This document shows positions 53,091 to 63,773 of a stretch of 64,000 bases of DNA, one piece after another. The stretch's first letter is position 1; each line of letters opens with the position of its first letter. The position numbers and the translations under genes were made by a program. Below the pieces are notes generated by a model that was not told where the DNA came from, searched no databases, and saw only the letters and a program-made list of their open reading frames with translations. The DNA comes from Climacteris rufus (Eukaryota > Chordata > Aves > Passeriformes > Climacteridae), in assembly GCA_013398175.1 (NCBI GenBank), contig VZRZ01003844.1:386731-450730 (forward strand), given 5' to 3'.

Positions 53091-53509
53091 TTCTGTTGTT
53101 GACAGCCTTCAGAAGAAAAACCTGGTGTAAGAGGCAGAAAAAGATCAAGTGGTTGACCAAAGATTAAAGGGATATTCCATAACATATGATGTCTGCTCAG
53201 CAATAAAAGCTAAGAGAATGGAGGAGGAAGAGAGGGCATTCCTAAACTACAGTGCTTGCCTTTTGACGCAACCACCATGTGGGCTGAGCCCTGCTTCCCA
53301 GGAAGTGCCGGGCATCACCTGCTGATGGGAAGTAGAGAATAAAGTCTGTTGATTTTCACTTACATGACCTTTGCTTTTGCTTTACTAAACTGCACTATCT
53401 CAACACACAAGATATATTTACTGCCTATTTTCTCCCTCACTGCCCTGCTGAATAGGGGAGTGACAGACCAGGTTGGTGGGCACCTGGTATCCAAAGTCAA
53501 CTCTCCACA
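53091..53509 (+). mobile_element. ERVL-type LTR (left copy of a composite)
   Basis: Read on + it has a U3-like gggatattccataacatatg (53170-53189), a TATA-like caataaaagc (53201-53210), then a block containing gtgggctgagccctgcttcc (53279-53298) and a polyadenylation signal AATAAA (53338-53343). Next come cttttgctttactaaactgc (about 53371-53390) and actatctcaacacac, and a 3' end of ctctccaca at 53501-53509. The layout is the one seen on the minus strand at 14.1-14.7 kb. The left border is not resolved, and TG at about 53097 is one option. A second partial copy of the same block lies at 56651-56720 in the same orientation. Confidence 0.7.
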
Positions 53510-53517
53510 GTAGTTCC

Positions 53518-53535
53518 TGGCACCCAGCATGGGGC
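53518..53535 (+). promoter_or_regulatory. Decayed retroviral primer binding site, tRNA-Lys-like
   Basis: TGGCACCCAGCATGGGGC differs by three transitions from the 18-base site complementary to tRNA-Lys(1,2) (TGGCGCCCAACGTGGGGC). Two of the three are CpG to CpA changes, as expected from methylation decay. It lies eight bases after the CA taken as the LTR end. That gap is larger than usual, so the LTR end may be slightly off. The site supports reading 53.1-53.5 kb as a 5' LTR with internal sequence to its right. Confidence 0.5.
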
Positions 53536-54425
53536 TCAAGAAAACTGCAGCTTTGTATTGTGTGCTACAGCTACAGCAAGTATTAAGTGACAAGCTGCTG
53601 TTCAGATCACAGCTTGTTGGCTGCACTGCTTCTCTCTTTATTTTGCTTAGCTTGGGAACATATTAATACAAATAATGCCTCTGTGTTTTGCCCTGGAATT
53701 GCTGGCCTTGCTGTTGTGTATGTGCCTCGTGGAGAAGATGAAGGAATACATCTCCCTCTCCTGCCTGGGACTGATGTGGATGGTTTATTAGTCAGGCCCC
53801 TAAGGTCCTTGTTCACCCTCACATAAGCTTTCATACTAATAATTAATACTGTTAGGATATTATGAAGTCTGTGGAATCTGGTGTCATCCTGGTATAAGAG
53901 AAGACAAATTTTGAATGAGGCAAATCTGTAATGTGCCTGAAGTGGCCAGTCCCTGGATGGCAAGACGTGCGGAAGGATTTGGACAAATTCCAAGAATAGC
54001 TCTCACCTCCCATAACCTGGGACTTTACACTTGAACATGACCCTAGCAAACTGAAAATCAGCAGCCTCTAGCACTGTACTGGGCCCTGGTCTGTGCCTAT
54101 TGAGCCACATTTCTGTACTGTCAAAGGACTGTTGTGAGGCAGGGGCCCAAAATGTGTTTGAGGGCACCATGATTAAGATAGGGACCCAAACAACAACTAC
54201 AGTGATTGTCCCAGTAGTGAAAAGTCAACAAGGAGAACAGTGGGCCCATATCATTAATTAGAAAGGGAGCAGGAAAAAGACAAAGAATTTTGTCAAGGCG
54301 CTGGTTCTTCAACAAAGAAATCGGAAAGAAGGAGTGAGAGAATTCAAAAAGCAAGAGTTAAAAACATGGTCCCTGGCCTTATCAGGACTTTGAGACATGC
54401 AAAAAAGATTACAGCCACAAGCCAG
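53536..54425 (+). mobile_element. Probable ERV leader/internal remnant
   Basis: It follows the primer-binding-site-like sequence and precedes a CR1 insertion. No intact viral gene is present, and the open frames (53587-53826 on +, 53607-53993 on -) show no recognisable gag, protease or polymerase motif. It is called internal ERV sequence from position only, between an LTR with a primer site and a second LTR piece. It may include unrelated DNA. Confidence 0.4.
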
Positions 54426-56590
54426 GTGAGTGGATTTCTGCCTGGCTGCTTTGGTTCTTGACTGCTTCAAGCCAGGCAATAGACAACCTTACCAGAGGGG
54501 ATGTGACACTAGCTGTGATAGTCACCAATGTGAGCAAGCTAATCAGGGACATCAAGATTGGAGGCAGCCTGGGCTGCAGAGATCATGCATTGGTGGAATT
54601 TGCATCCTGAGGGATATGAATCAGGCAAGGAGTAAAGTTAGGCCCCTTGAACTCTAGGAAAGCAAACTTCCATCTCTTCAAGGAAATAGTCAATAGGATC
54701 CCCGGGGAGACTGCCTTCAGGGACAAGGGAGCAGAAGAGAGCTAGCAGACCTTTACAGAAGTCTTCCATAGAGCACAAAAGCTATCAGTCCCCAAGAGCA
54801 AGGAATCAGGCAAGGAAGGCAAGAGACCAGCATGGCTGATCAAAATAAAGGGAAAGAAGCAAGTACACAGATAGTGGAGAAAAGAACGGGTAACCTGGGA
54901 AGAGTATAGAGATGAAGTCCAGTTGTGTAGAGATGGGGTGAGGAAGGCCAAGGCAAAGCTGGACTTGAACGTGGCAAGGGACACGAATAAGAAGGGCTTC
55001 TATGAGTACATTAACCAGAAAAGGAAGTCAAAGAAGGTGTACTCCCCTCAATGACGAAAAAACTGGTAACAGTGGATGAGGAGAAGGCTGGTGCTCAAAA
55101 AAAAGATTTTTGCCTCAATCTTCAATGGCAACCTCTCTTCTCATACCTCTCAAGATGATGGACAGCAGGATGAGAACTGGGGGAATAAAGTCCCTCCCAC
55201 TGTAAGGAAAAACCAGGTTCATGACTACTTTAGGAACCTGAGCATACAAAAGTCTGTGGGACTGAATGAGATGCATCCCAGAATCCTGAGGAAATTGGCT
55301 GATGCAGTTGCCAAGCCCCTCTCCATGATACTTGAAAAGTCATGGCAGTCAGGTGAAGTCACAGGTTATTGGAAAAAGAAAAAAATTGTACCCATCTTTA
55401 AAAAGCGTAGAAAAGAGAACCCTAGGAACTACCAACCTGTCAGCCTCTCTTCTGTGAAGCTTCCCTCTAGAAGCTGTGCTGAGGTAATTAGGGCCAACCA
55501 GCACAGCTTCACTAAGGGCAAGTCCTGCCTGACAAACCTGGTGGCCTTCTATGATGTAGTGACCACATCAGTGGACAAGGAAAGGGTTACAGACGTAATC
55601 TGGACTTTTGTAGAGCCTCTGACATGGTCCCCCACAAAATCCTTCTCTCTAAATTGGAGAGAGACAGATTTGATGGGTGGACTGTTGGATAAGAAAGTGG
55701 TCAGACAGTTGCATCCAGAGGGTGGTGGTCAATGGATCAGAGTCCTGAAGGACATCACTGAAAAGCAATGTCCCTCAGGGGTCTGTATTGGGACCAGTGT
55801 TATTTAATATCTTCATTAATTACACAAATTAAGGGATCGAGTTAACCCTCAGCAAGTTTGCAGATGACACAAAGTTGAGTGGTGCTGTTGACACACCTGA
55901 AGGACATAATGTCATCCAGAAGGACCTAGACAGGCTTGAGAAGTGCATGGGTGCATGGGAATCTCATAAGATTTAACAAGATCAAGCATGAGGTGCTGTA
56001 CCTGGGTCAGGACATGCCCCCAGGCTGGAGATGAACAGAAGGAGAGAAGTCCTGCCAAGAAGCACTTGGGGATGCTGGTGGATGAGAAGCTGGACATGAC
56101 CTGTCAATGTGCACTCACAGCCCAGAAAGCCAACTGCATCCTGGGTTGCATCCAAAGTAGTGTGGCCAGCAGCACGAGGGAGGGGATTCTGCCCCTCTAC
56201 TCTGCTCTCATGCTGCATCCAGCTCTGGGGTCCCCAGCACGGGAAGGACATCGACCTGTTGGAGCAAGGCTGGGGGTAACCACCAAGAAAATTAGAGAGA
56301 TGGAGAACTTCTCCTGCAATGAAAGGCTGAGGCAATTGGGATTGCTCTGCTTGGAGAAGAGAAGGCTTCAGGGTGACCTAATCGTGGTCTTCCAGTGCCT
56401 GAAGGGAGCCTACATAAAAGATGGAGAGAAACTTTTGACAAGGGTATGTAGTGACAGGACAAGGGGAAATGGCTTCAAACTGAGAGTAGGTTTAGATTAG
56501 TTGACAGCAAGGAATTCTTTACTGTGAGGGTGGTGAGACAGTGAAACAGGTTGCCCAGAGAAGTTGTGAATGCCACATTCACAAGATGGA
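54426..56590 (+). mobile_element. Broken CR1 LINE (endonuclease end to RT C-terminus)
   Basis: In order on +: 54500-54660 in one frame reads like the end of the CR1 endonuclease (VTNVSKLI, GGSLGCRDHALVEF, then stops). 54660-55060 is the linker (RKANFHLF, KGAEES, GKRPAWL, RVTWEEYRD). 55076-55460 is the reverse transcriptase start in a 243-codon open frame (KVPPTVRKNQV, HPRILRKLADAVAKPLSMI). 55500-55560 has the HSFTKGKSCLTNLVAFYD block. 55857-55868 encodes the F-A-D-D catalytic pair. 55988-56500 is the C-terminal part (LGMLVDEKLDMTCQCALTAQ, SSVASSTREGILPLYSAL). Several stops and frameshifts, plus a deletion near 55460, make it dead. The final CR1 3' UTR and ATTCTATG-type repeats are missing, so both ends are lost. 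It points the same way as the flanking LTR pieces and seems inserted between them. Confidence 0.85.
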
Positions 56591-56639
56591 GTTACTTTTC
56601 CCCATAGCAGCCCTCATAGTCCTAGTAAAAGTGCAGTAG

Positions 56640-56790
56640 GCTTACATAGAGCAACCAACACGTGGGCTGAAGCCCTGCTTCCTAGGAGGTGAATGGGTAT
56701 CACCTGCTGATGAGAAAATAAAAAATAGATAGAAAATAAAATTTTGGGGGATGTTTTTTCCTGTGTTTGCACACACGTGATCTATGCAAT
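56640..56790 (+). mobile_element. Partial ERVL-type LTR (right copy)
   Basis: gcaaccaacacgtgggctga at 56651-56670, followed by ccctgcttcctaggaggtga and a cacctgctga block to about 56720, matches 53268-53330 with few differences, in the same orientation. An AATAAA lies near 56736, as in the left copy, and the following ttcctgtgtttgcacacacg resembles the start of the region after the polyadenylation signal. Both ends are lost. It is read as the decayed 3' LTR of the composite, although an independent LTR insertion cannot be excluded. Confidence 0.6.
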
Positions 56791-58028
56791 TTAGATCACA
56801 AATTAGGAAGAAAATTAATTATTCCAAGACTGTTGACAATGACACAGACAAAATAATCTTGCTGGAGCTACTGACTGACATTTAATGACATTGCCAGTAA
56901 AGAATCGTATTTTAGATGAGATTTTCAAATATTTTTCTTTCATAGGATCAGAAAGGATTTCATAAACCATGCCAGAAAAACTGTTCAGCTGTTGGCTGCT
57001 GCTGCACTTCCTCATTCACTCTCCTCACACTGATAGGAAGAATGGAATCTCCACCCACACAAGCTTTCATCCTACTTGTGCCTGAAGATTTAACTTGCCA
57101 TGTAATTATCAATACAGCCAAGGACTGAAGACATTTAAGGAGGAAAAATTCTCTGGCAAGTTTGTTTTTCCTTCTTTTTTAAAATTTCTTGAGTCATTGG
57201 CCAGCCACCAATCCAACATCTCACTATGCTCAACTGAATCTGTGTGAAATTGCTGTGAGTAAACAACAAAACGAAAGGAAATATTCTAGCAATGTTTGCT
57301 GTTGGTATTGAAATGTCTTTTCTCTGGCTGGTATTTTCAATTGAGGCTATTTCTATAGCATCCCCTTAAGAAGAGATTTCCTCTGACCAGATTCTGGAGC
57401 TCTGAAAGTTTGGCTAAGAGGCATCCTTGAGAAATCAATAACTAGTTATTGTAAAACAGATTGATGTAAATAATTAAAGTTTAACAACCTTTAGTTAATG
57501 ATCTATCTAGTTCAGGTTATTTACGTTCAACAAAATTCAAAATACAGCAAAGTAAAAAGATCCAGGAGTGAAACACAGAAAAGGTCTTCAAATATTTTTG
57601 TGAGTATGAGGCACAAAGGATGTTAGCAGGAGTTTCTGTTTATTTTCTTCACGGAGGAAGGGTTGGGTCCTGTATGATGATTTCATTGCCAGCTGTTATT
57701 CTTTGCCTTCTTTTGAATCACAATTCTGATTGCTTTTTCTTGCCTTTCAAAGGCCTCATATCAACTGTCAGAATTTTACAGAAATATGTTTTGTATGGGA
57801 ATAATGGCTTTTTTCTCTTTTTGTATCTGAGTAAAGAAAGTGATTTTTACAGACACCGAGAACTACCACCAGCAACATACCAAGCATTTCTGAAAATGAG
57901 GTCCAGCTTTAAGGAGTCTATATATGAATGCAGATTGGCCAAATCATGGCCAAAGAAATCAAAGGACATGGAATTTAGTCAATAAGAGAGACCTCAAGAT
58001 GAGTAAATTTAGATTTTTTTTTTTTCAG
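56791..58028. other. Upstream region of the sulfotransferase gene
   Basis: No coding exon recognised. SULT1 genes usually have one or more non-coding first exons. None can be fixed here, and they could equally lie farther upstream. A 121-codon open frame on + (57620-57985) has no recognisable domain. The end, 58011-58028, is a strong pyrimidine tract with cag, a splice acceptor for the first coding exon. Confidence 0.5.
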
Positions 58029-58070
58029 AGCATATTAATTCCAAGCCTGTCTTTCTTCATGCAGTGTTCA

Positions 58071-58242
58071 ATGGCCACGGATAAAATGAAAGATTTGAGT
58101 CTGAAAGAGACGATGCCCCGACCTCAGTTGTATGAACTGGAAGGTATTCCACTCATAGAATCAATGGGCACCACTTGGGACCAAGTGTGGAAGTTCAAAG
58201 CCAGACCTGATGATGTGCTCATCTCAACCTATGCAAAAGCAG
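58071..58242 (+). CDS. SULT1C: SULT1C-like coding exon 1
   Basis: Encodes residues 1-57 and the first base of Gly58, ending in TYAKA just inside the phosphosulfate loop. The donor is ag|gttggt at 58243. An acceptor lies at 58028 (long T run then cag), with a second possible one at 58064 (catgcag), so this exon has 6 to 42 bases of 5' UTR. Met6 and Met15 are alternative starts. Confidence 0.9.
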
Positions 58243-61200
58243 GTTGGTGTGGGTAGGAAAGAGAATAGAAGAGTTTGGGATAGTGTTTATTGTTGGGATT
58301 GAAATCTATGTTTTTCTATTGTGACTGATACTAGTTTAACTTCTAGACATGAAAATGTGTCAGCTGTGACTAGTAACTTCTGACATCTTTGGCAGATGCA
58401 GGAACTGTTACTGTTGCTACCAAAGCACAAATGGCCAAAGTCTAATGACATATAATTAACTGTTTATTAAGATTATATACATTTATATTAATGGCAACAA
58501 TAGAAGTTTTCCACCAATATGTAGCAATTTAACAATGCCTAGAGAAAAGTGATCATTACTAAGAAATAATAAACTGACTGTAGGACTATGGTACGTATGT
58601 ATGTGGGCATGATTTGGTGTGTAAATTAGTAGTGATTTCTGAAAATGAATTAATTATTTTAAATATTCAACTTCATTTCAGCCAATAAAATAAAATGCCA
58701 CCATTAATATTAGCTATCTGGTGTCTTACTCAGTGACTGGACAAAATTTCTCCTCTTCATCAGCTCCTTTATACTTACTACACAAGAAAACAATAACAAG
58801 CATCAATGTTAATCCTGCATGATAAAAAACATGTACAGTTTAGGAGATTCAGGGAAGGAGCATTTGATGATCATAAAAAAAAAAATTACTTGAATTAGCA
58901 TCAATTTTTAAGGACGTTTTTGGTAATCAGCAGGGGAAAAAAACATTCTTACCAAAAACCCCCACCATTAGTTTTATAAAACCTGAAGGCTTTTAATTTA
59001 CTGTCTGCATACTGAAAGCAAAACCATGTTATTTTATCCAGTCAGGATTAAAAACTTTTAGCCACTGACCTGAAAACAAATAAAGCTAGGATTACACATG
59101 ACATTGTCATTTCTGCCTGAGATGCACAAGTCAAGCATCTTAAGAAGGGCTGGATTTCCTGCCCAAATTGCTTTCCAGGTTACTCCTTAGCCTGTTCTCT
59201 AGCTGACCTGCCACAGTACCTCAGAAGAGATGTGGTTAACACAGTGATGACAGCTATAAAAGAAAAGAGACACATGAAATACACAATACCATAACTCTTA
59301 CAGTTGACGTTGCAGTCACTCAGGCAGATGAAATGTTGTACTGACCTTCATTAAATGGAAACTTTGCAAATACCGCCACTTTTTTATATTTTCATACTGT
59401 ATGAATTTTTGAGTTACTCGAATTTCAGATATTGCACTTTTTTACTCAAATTCAATATGAAAACAAAATTGAAATACCTGAGTTTTTGTGAGGATGAAAA
59501 TTGAAAGTTTCATTCCTCTCTCCAAATAATATCATCTGCAAATAATAGTGAGTTTATCCCAGAGCTTTTTTCAGTACTGGTATGGGGATTATTTCTTTAA
59601 GCAAGAAGAAACCTGTCTAAAATGAAATTCCTGAAACTGTGCTTTGGGAATTACCTTTGTATGCCTACTTAGGCATTTTTCCTCTATTATACTATCTTTC
59701 CATTTTGTCTATTATCTTCTGTGCTATTCCTTTCCCCTTTAGCATAGAACCCATCCTGACTTTCAGTTCCCTAGTGGAAGAAACTCTTGACTGTTCTGGA
59801 GGGAAACATCTAAACACTTGACATTTTCAGGTACCACGTGGACTCAGGAGATAGTGGATATGATTCAACATAATGGAGATACTGAGAAGTGTAAACGTGA
59901 GACTACTTACAAACGCCATCCTTTCCTTGAGTGGTTTGTCCCAGAGCCTCCATCTTTGCGCTACTCAGGTGAATATTATTCAAATAGGTTTGTATTTTAG
60001 ACAAAATGAAACAAAACAAGCACCTAATGCTGATGCCACGAGTTTCCTGGATAAGGTCCCACTTGCTTTGTTCTTGAACCATGAACCATTTGGGGTATTA
60101 AGAACCAGTTCAGCTGCTTTAACATAAACATCTAGTGCCACACAAGGTGCTGCAAGGCTGACAGAAGTGATAGCTTCAGGTGCTACTGAAGACCATGCTG
60201 GTTTGGAGTGGTATCTGAAAGCTGTGTTTGATACTCCACAGTACCTAAACCAGCAGCAGATATGCACAAGATGGCAACATGGGGGCAATTGAATCTCATT
60301 CCATGATTACAGGCTGTATGGAAGAGAAATCTATGTCACGGATATATGTCCAAAAGGTAGATAAAGTTTTCAGTGATTTTGCTACTGATTCAACTGAACT
60401 GCTGTTCAGTCCTAGGGTCTAGTCTTCTAAATAAGCTATGGGTCATTCAGGCAACTAGCAAGCTTCACCGGTTTGCAGACAGTTCCTTACAAGAGTCTCC
60501 TCCAGCAAGGGCTCCCTTTCCACACAAATCTTTAAGTCAGACTCTAACATTTGAAGCTAAAAACCTTGACTAACTCTGCAGAAGTGCTACTTTTTCTCTT
60601 CTCAGCTAGACTGCATTGACACATACAGAAACAAAAAAATGATAGATGACAGAGGATGACAGAAGATGACACGGAAAAAAATTATGGATGTCATGACAGA
60701 TGTTTAAAAAGGATGGGGGAAGAGATAAGACATTGCCAAATATCACCAGATATTCCCAAGTAGTCCCATATATCCATAGCTACTGAAAATCCAGTCTGTC
60801 ATTTTCCTAGTTTCTCTTTATGTGCTATCCAGAAAGTGTAGTCAGCCAGCCATATTTTTGTATCCTAGAAAGAAACAAACATTTCTTATCTGTAGGGTGG
60901 AAGGAGACCATTAAATATTGCAAAAGAAAATCTTTGGTTGGATAAATATAAATTAGTATTCATCATTATCCCCAGGAGAGCAGGAGTTAGCGGAGTGCCC
61001 AATAAAGCAAGAATATATAAATCAGGGTTTTCCCTTTTCTACTAGAATATATGGATAAAAACTACTCTAGAAACATTGAAGGTGCTTATGTAATGTTGTA
61101 TATGGTACATTGCTATGTAATTGCTTTGGAGATGAATGATCAATACAAGGTGAACTTCTGAAAAGTCACAGTCACAATCGCATGCATGAGAATGGCAAAG

Positions 61201-63773
61201 AAGTGCAATTTAGAAAACAACTCACATCTCATAATTAAACAACCCACAGGTGTGGAGTTAGCTGATGCCATGCCATCTCCACGAACAATTAAAACTCATC
61301 TGCCTGTGCAGCTGCTGCCTCCATCCTTCTGGGAACAGAACTGTAAGGTAAGGCTGAAGAGGCAGGACTCTACTTCCAGGGCAAAGAAAGTGACATAAAC
61401 CAGGACAGAGTATGTTTTCTAGAACCTTTGTTAAACCAAAGGGTCTCCAAAAATATTTTCCCTTTAATGTGCAAATTCTGTGATAGTCTAAAGTCACGAC
61501 TAAGTTACCTGTGCTAGATTATAGAAAATGGAAGCTTCAAACCAAAATCTCTTAAACCTCTATCAGTAGGCTCCAAGAGAAAACTCCAGGAGATGCTCAA
61601 TATCTATATGAGCATGTGCAAGTTAATTTTCTCTCTCTCTCTTTTCATATCAATAAAGATAATCTACGTGGCAAGAAATGCAAAAGACAACCTGGTGTCA
61701 TACTACCATTTCCACAGAATGAATAAAGGATTGCCTGATCCAGGAACCTGGGAGGAGTTCATGGAGAAATTCATGACTGGAAAAGGTGATTAACGCAATC
61801 AGTTGTATAAGAGATTTTGATCATTTTAAGAACACATAGCATTGATTTCTCTGTTTCAGTTATGGTTTGAAATTCAGTGCTGACACACTGGAAGGATATC
61901 TGCTGAAGGTGTTTCAGTCATAATTTGTCTTCATTCACAGGCTTTTATTATTACCTAAAGGGTTAAATATATCTTTACACTCCCATTTTGAGAAAAAAAA
62001 AAACATCCACTACACTTTATTGTGTTATCATTCAGAAACATGCGTGACAATTTTAAGGTTTAATCTCCTCTCTCTGAGTTTAAAAGAAGCCAGATGAAAA
62101 GGAAGAACAGTTAAATTGGTTTTACTCTAACCTGATAAAATTAGAAATTTAAAAAAGAAATTGCAGGTTAATTTTTTTAGAAATGTGCAGTGAGCATTTC
62201 AAATAAGGCATTTTATCTAAATTAATGTATCTAAAAATCAGACATTTGAACAAAGACAGCTGTCTAACTAAGGACAGGCAATCCCAGAAGCTGATTCTTC
62301 CCTTTCTAAAACAGCTGCTCATATCACAGAATATTCAAGAAAGAGAACCTGGTCAAGGCAGTGGTGGTTTACAGTTTGGGTCATTAAAGCTTCCTTAGGT
62401 CATTAATATTTTTGCCACCATGTAGGCCTAGAAATACCACTATCTGGACCAGCATGAGAGTCTCATGTCTAAAAAAGACCTTGTGTCTTGTGTTTGACCA
62501 GCTCAGCTTGGGAGCCATTTGTCCCAGTGCAGACATCCAGAACATAGCTACTTCTGCCTTAGCTTATCATTTTGATGCTGGAGAGAAGCAGGCCCTTCTG
62601 ATAATATACCAAATATTAAACCAGTTAGAGAATAATGCAAGCTGGAACAGACTTTTGGTGTCCATACGGTCCCAAACCCTGTCCTGTTCAAAGCAGAGAC
62701 AATTAAGACTGGTCTTGTCCAGCTGATCAAATGAATAGTGGAAGTGTGTGTTTCCTTCCATTGACTATAATGCATCTGCATTTGTAGCCCTCTAATGTTA
62801 CATGGAAATCCTGCTCTGAGCATCCAGATACCTGGGGGATTAATAGCAAAAATACTGTAATAAGCACAGAGCACAGCAGTGCTTATTGTCACAGCCACAG
62901 TGATTCAAAAACAGCTCAAAAATTCCCAGGTACTGGTTAAGAGGGAAACATGAGTGCTATGTGTGTTAAAGACAGCTGGGGCATTTGTACTTGCTGCTGA
63001 TGCTACTTCTTTTTCAGTGCTCTGGGGTTCCTGGTATGACCATGTAAAAGGATGGTGGAAGGCAAAAGATAAGCATCGTATTCTCTACCTCTTCTATGAA
63101 GATATGAAGGAGGTAAAAGGTTGAATATATGTTTATAGACCTCTGAAATCTGGAAGTCTAGTAGATAGTAACTACGAGCAAAATTTTGTATTATAATGCC
63201 AGTTGCAACAGTAAACCTGGTAACAACCTGATCTTCTCAGTCTGAGAATTGCAGCTCTAAGACTATGTTTCATTGCTTTGCTTTTCCTAGCTTTGTATCT
63301 TATCCCATGTTATTGTCTCTGCAGAATCCAAAGAGAGAAATTCAGAAGATTGCAAAGTTCCTGGAGACAGATCTGAGTGAGGAGGTTCTAAACAAAATAG
63401 TGCATTACACCTCATTTGAGGTAATGAAGGAAAATCCCATGGCAAACTACACTAAAGCCTTTCTAGGAGTAATGGATCACTCCATTTCCCCATTCATGAG
63501 AAAAGGTACTGAGGTTTGTTACTGACATCAATTCTGTCCTGTTATCATTCTCTTTTGAAATAAGCATTGAAGTATATGTATCTAATAGTTGTGGATAATG
63601 GGCTTCAGAAAATACTGGTAAATTAATCTTTTTTTCTTGCTTTGCTTTGCTCTCTCTTAGGGATTGTTGCGGACTGGAAGAATCATTTCACTGTGGCACA
63701 GAATGAGAAATTTGATGAAGATTATAAGAAGAAAATGTCTGATACCTCTCTTGTTTTTCGCACGGAATTGTAA
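58071..63773 (+). CDS. SULT1C: Cytosolic sulfotransferase, SULT1C-like (7 coding exons)
   Basis: The enzyme transfers the sulfuryl group of PAPS to hydroxyl or amino groups of small acceptors (phenols, steroid or thyroid hormones, xenobiotics). SULT1 enzymes work as soluble cytosolic homodimers. Coding exons: 58071-58242, 59831-59968, 61250-61347, 61659-61785, 63018-63112, 63325-63505, 63661-63773. Together they are 924 nt, 307 residues plus stop, and all six introns are GT-AG. Internal exons of 98, 127, 95, 181 and 113 nt equal the usual SULT1 sizes. Visible motifs are the 5'-phosphosulfate loop TYAKAGTTW (53-61, Lys56), catalytic His120 in KTH, the 3'-phosphate site Arg142/Ser150 and RKG (269-271), and the dimer motif KxxxTVxxxE (277-286). 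Oddities: the family's P and S in YPKSGTTW are both A here, the usual GDWK is ADWK (274-277), and exon 2 is 12 nt longer than in human SULT1C2. The wording (EIVDMI, SYYHF, PDPGTWEE) fits SULT1C best. SULT1B or SULT1E is less likely. The start ATG is the first with G at +4, but an in-frame ATG lies 12 bases upstream. No frameshift or stop, so it is likely functional. Confidence 0.93.
59831..59968 (+). CDS. SULT1C: SULT1C-like coding exon 2
   Basis: Starts with the last two bases of Gly58, then TTWTQEIVDMI. Acceptor acattttcag and donor tcag|gtgaat. At 138 nt it is 12 nt longer than the common 126. The extra four codons lie near its end (PEPPSLRYS), in the loop that borders the acceptor pocket in SULT1 structures. 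Confidence 0.92.
61250..61347 (+). CDS. SULT1C: SULT1C-like coding exon 3
   Basis: 98 nt, phase-compatible with its neighbours. It encodes RTIKTHLP with catalytic His120 and ends ENC-like (FWEQNCK). Acceptor acccacag, donor aag|gtaagg. Confidence 0.93.
61659..61785 (+). CDS. SULT1C: SULT1C-like coding exon 4
   Basis: 127 nt. It encodes IIYVARNAKDNLVSYYHF, holding Arg142 and Ser150 of the 3'-phosphate site, then PDPGTWEEF. A long TC-rich tract precedes the acceptor caataaag. Donor aaag|gtgatt. Confidence 0.93.
63018..63112 (+). CDS. SULT1C: SULT1C-like coding exon 5
   Basis: 95 nt. It encodes VLWGSWYDHVKGWW and LFYEDMKE, both strongly conserved in SULT1. Acceptor ctttttcag, donor gag|gtaaaa. 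Confidence 0.93.
63325..63505 (+). CDS. SULT1C: SULT1C-like coding exon 6
   Basis: 181 nt. It encodes NPKREIQKIAKFL, the helix with TSFEVMKENPMANY, and ends FMRK plus the first base of Gly271. Acceptor tctctgcag, donor aaag|gtactg. Confidence 0.93.
63661..63773 (+). CDS. SULT1C: SULT1C-like coding exon 7 (terminal)
   Basis: 113 coding nt to the TAA stop. It begins GIVADWKNHFTVAQNE, holding the 3'-phosphate RKG motif (with exon 6) and the dimer motif, and ends VFRTEL, the typical SULT1 C-terminus length. Acceptor ctctctcttag. Confidence 0.93.

Noticed and set aside
57620..57985. 121-codon + frame just upstream of the sulfotransferase, considered as a 5' exon
   Set aside because: No SULT similarity. 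It ends too close to the exon 1 acceptor for a normal intron, and no good donor is present.
1..58000. CRISPR arrays, operons, insertion sequences, ribosome binding sites
   Set aside because: The window is vertebrate nuclear DNA with spliced genes and LINE/LTR repeats. No such prokaryotic feature is present.
60001..60290. Coding-like stretch in intron 2 of the sulfotransferase, open on both strands
   Set aside because: No protein family recognised on either strand and no splice sites. It could be an old retroposed scrap but cannot be supported.
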